The notes under the pieces were generated by a model, which saw only the letters and a list, made by a program, of their open reading frames with translations, ran no database searches and was not told where the DNA came from. DNA of 64,000 bases from Cyanoderma ruficeps (Eukaryota > Chordata > Aves > Passeriformes > Timaliidae), in assembly GCA_008694505.1 (NCBI GenBank), contig VZDJ01007753.1:9705666-9769665 (forward strand), read 5' to 3'. A program made the translations under genes and the position numbers. This document shows positions 61,041 to 64,000 of the stretch, piece after piece (within the stretch, counting starts at the first letter, position 1; each line of letters begins with the position of its first letter).

Positions 61041-63448
61041 CTGAAAAACAGACAATAAATACTAGAACTTGTTACAAGTCTATGAAAGTATCTCCCTAAA
61101 TTATGTTTGGTTGTTGCAGCCTCTGAAGTTATATAGCTTTTCCTGCAGAATTCTGTCTATCAACAGAGGCTTTTTCTACACTGCATTTTGTCAATGCTGA
61201 CTTCAACTGGAGTTTCATTGCCATAATGTACTTTGAAAAACTGTATTCTAGGGTAGATTTATGGCTTGCTCAGGTTAGCAATGCTACTTATTATACATCT
61301 AAATATGCTGTATTTACAGTGTGAACAAAATGAGTGTACTATATCATAATCTAGAGTGCTATAAATAATATACCATATATTTTGTATGTAGGCAGAGGAT
61401 AAGCACACAAATTAGGGTTGTGTGAACTGCTCTCCCAAGTTTAAAAGGTCACAAAACAGCAAGGTGGTGTTCCCCCCAGAACATTTGTAGAGTAGACGTG
61501 GAATAACTGGGTACAAGTCAATATGGGCTCTGAATCAGGGAGACAAGGGCAGTTGTAGTACAGACATCCTCCAGACTGCAACATGGAAAAATAAAGCTGT
61601 ACACACGAAGGCTAACCTGCCTTGAATACTCTCTGCCACTGAACATCCTTAAATCAGTGTGGAAGGTTATTTGTCATTGTTTTTTAATACAGAATTCATA
61701 CCTTGTCAGTTTTAAAAGCAAATACAAGATATTTAATTATTTTGTGAGTCATAGCTATGATGTCTTTAGTATTTGCATCATTCTGATTGAATGATATTCC
61801 TGTTTTTTTCACTTTTTTCATACATACCTCTGGGTAAGAGCTTTACAGAGTCTTAACACATCATGGTTTTTGTCATTCTTTTTTCTTTATGTTTTACTAT
61901 GCATCTCTAAAATACGTTTTTCTTTCCAGATCAATGAAGTAATTTGAAAAGTCTAAAACCTTAGTTATACTTTTCTATTTAGTTAAAAATTGAGAAGAAT
62001 AAAAATAACTTTGTGGTGTCTTTACTAAAATAAGTTTTGTAGGATCCTTTTATTCTTCTCCAAATCCAATGTGGATTCAGAGACTGCTTGACAAAAAAGC
62101 CTCTCTCAAACACTTGGCTAGACTTTGCTACTTGAATTTATTTGTCATCTGGAAATTAAAATTCTTTTATTGCTAGGCAATTCTTGGTAATATTCATTTT
62201 CTAAAAGTATAGAGCCCTTCAGTTATACCCAATGCACTCCCACCAAAGCCCAGAAAAAATCTAATCAGATCACAGTAGAATTTACTAGGATTCCTATCCA
62301 TAAGTAATCCAGAGATAATTGACAGTTTCTGGCATGGTCACTAGTAAGATAAAAATTAGAGGATTTTGTTCACCACATTCCTCTCTCTTTTCCTGGTGGT
62401 ATCAGGAGAGCACAAGCAAAAAACGGTGGAAGTGCCTCAGAGCAACTTAATCCTTTTTTGCATAATAGAACTGTTTCTTTTCACTGATGTCATCAGAAAA
62501 CCACCATTAATTTGACAATCAAAACTTAATTTGTGCAACATCAGCAGCAACTGTACAATTCATTTTGGAAGGTACCAATGTGGGCTAAGTATTTTGAATA
62601 TTCATTCATTTTCAGTTTGGCTGTTTCATTCATCTAATCCATGTGAAAGAGAGACACCAACATCTTAAAAGGTGAATGACAAATATGGAACTGGGGATCT
62701 GCCAAGCTGGCATCTGAGACACTGCTGAGCTGAGGAAGCACTGTTGAGGTCAGAGGCAGCAGCATTCTTGTAACAGCAAGGCTTCCACTATCAAATATCA
62801 ATAAATGACATATTAAGGAGGAGAGTATCTGTTAGCAGCTGTTCTTCTGACTGTGTTCCTCAGTCTCTCCGTGTCTTTCTGCACCCTAGAAAATCTGATC
62901 CTGTCTACCTCTTCAACTGGAAATCAGTGCAGTAGTACAACAATTTACTGAGCCCTGCCTTGCCATGTGTTTTTTTTTTTTTCCATCAAAAAGGCAGTTT
63001 ATGCATACAGCAAACACTCAAGAATATGGGAAATTTCAAATACTATAAACTGCTCACATAAAACATGTTCTTTGGAGGGGTTTATTCTATATCTCTGAAA
63101 GATTAAATGCTAACTACTATTATCTCAGCCAAAACAAAACCAATGTTATGTATGTATAAAAATTATGTATGAATAAAATCCCGTGGATTTTACTTTGACT
63201 TTACATAAAAAATTATTTTCTTCCCCCCTCATCCCACCTATATTTTGAGCAAGTGATCTGCTTTTATACTCTCTTGATCAAGCTTCAACTTACCCAGGTA
63301 TTATTAATCAGAAAAAGTGCAAGACAATCACATTATGTCCAGCATGGTCCTCCTGTCAAAAAATCAACCAGCTGTGATTGATTAATAGAAGATTGCATCT
63401 GACTTTGTGGTGCAAGTTCTTCCCTCAAAAAATTTGAAGTTGTTTAAC
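61041..63448. other. Putative intronic or intergenic DNA
   Basis: No repeat copy recognised. On the minus strand a good acceptor (TTTTTCCATGTTGCAG, ending near 61580) precedes about 44 open codons to 61445. The phase does not fit the neighbouring candidate exons and there is no clear donor, so it is not called. T-rich runs near 61801-61820 and 61880-61900. Confidence 0.45.
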
Positions 63449-63551
63449 CTGTTTCTGTGAGCAAATCTTTTCAGCTGACAGTCTTTATGGAACAGCCATC
63501 TGTTTTTAGGGATTATAAATACTTTATCAAAATACTTTCGACATGTTTCTC
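63449..63551 (-). CDS. Weaker candidate exon of an unrecognised gene
   Basis: Minus-strand block of 103 bases between an acceptor (ATATCATCTTTCAG, AG at 63553-63552) and a donor (AGAAACAG|GTTAAA, GT at 63448-63447). Read as phase 1 to phase 2 it encodes about 33 residues, including CRKYFDKVFIIPKNRWLF and HKDCQLKRFAHRN, with a protein-like mix of basic and aromatic residues. It lies on the same strand as, and upstream of, the 60851-61040 candidate. Its end phase (2) does not match that exon's start phase (0), so they cannot be directly joined. The function is unknown. Chance is a serious alternative. Confidence 0.22.
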
Positions 63552-64000
63552 CTGAAAGATGATATCTTCTTTTCAATAGATTAATGTCTCAGGAGTAACT
63601 GCAATACCCTAGTAGGCAGTCAGAAGACAAAGTTTAAGATTTATCTAATTTGCCAACAAATGACATAGCCCATAGCCTCAGTCCATTTTTTATTTTCATA
63701 AGGGATATGAAAATACTATCAACACTTTCAGAGATGCTGTCGTTTTATTGACACAGTTTAAGGTCATGTTAAATCAAAACTAATCAGAATTTAAAATGGT
63801 TAATTGGAGGTTGTATCTTCCCTCTTAACCCTTCCCCTCATTTAGCACATATCTATTTCTTGTCTTGACATTTTTTCTCACATATCAAGAAGAATTAGAA
63901 TTCAGATATTTTAGGCATCCATCTTACAGATGTGAGAGTAGCTCAGATTCTGTGAAGACTTTGGCTTTGCTATCCCGCAGTTATCCACACAAATAAAACA
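63552..64000. other. Non-coding DNA at right edge
   Basis: AT-rich unique sequence. Nothing recognised. Confidence 0.5.

Noticed and set aside
61445..61580. Open stretch after acceptor TTTTTCCATGTTGCAG on the minus strand
   Set aside because: Phase does not connect the 63.4-kb and 61.0-kb candidates and no donor is clear.
1..64000. CRISPR arrays, bacterial operons, integrated phage, tRNA or rRNA genes
   Set aside because: None visible. Sequence character and repeat types are those of a bird nuclear genome.

Overview
The window looks like nuclear DNA from a bird, probably a neognath and possibly a songbird. It is AT-rich throughout, with only very short open frames, none of which reads as a complete gene. 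The recognisable interspersed repeats are 5'-truncated CR1 LINE copies and solo LTRs of endogenous retroviruses. No SINEs were seen. Nothing resembles a bacterial, phage or plasmid region: there are no operons, ribosome-binding sites, CRISPR arrays or tRNA/rRNA genes. The window is best described as a gene-poor intergenic desert or the interior of very large introns.

Layout. 1-6.5 kb: a TAA microsatellite at the edge, then unique AT-rich DNA with one possible regulatory stretch near 1.9-2.06 kb. 6.5-10 kb: two CR1 copies in opposite orientations. 10-17 kb: mostly unique DNA. 17.1-19.6 kb: a repeat cluster of a CR1 fragment, a full-length diverged solo LTR and an ancient CR1 copy. 22.1 kb: a CR1 tail. 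25.0-25.6 kb: another ancient CR1. 31.0-31.5 kb: the longest recent CR1 (antisense). 32.6-33.8 kb: an ancient CR1 fragment followed directly by what I read as a decayed Penelope-like retroelement, with an FIDDIF reverse transcriptase motif and, about 660 bases later in the same frame, a GKC motif. 34.2 kb: CR1. 42.5 kb: an antisense truncated LTR. 43-44.2 kb: an A/C-only tract, an AT-rich tandem stretch and a CR1 fragment. 44.87 kb: a small direct-plus-inverted repeat that looks like a template-switch scar. 54.4 kb: a 16-unit AGAT microsatellite. 57.9-58.6 kb: two CR1 pieces. 59.1-59.8 kb: a structurally intact solo LTR with 5-bp target-site duplications.

Possible gene content. The best coding candidate is on the minus strand at 60851-61040: an open 190-bp block with protein-like composition, a strong acceptor (TGTTTTTCAG) and a GT donor. 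A second, weaker candidate on the same strand is 63449-63551. If real, they belong to a minus-strand gene with long introns whose other exons are unseen here or outside the window. I do not recognise the protein, and the two exons do not join in phase, so at least one more exon would be needed between them.

I found no multi-gene system. The items most worth a second look are the Penelope-like fragment, the unassigned exon(s) at 61-63.5 kb, the template-switch scar, and a TGACAG-motif cluster at 51.6 kb that may be regulatory.
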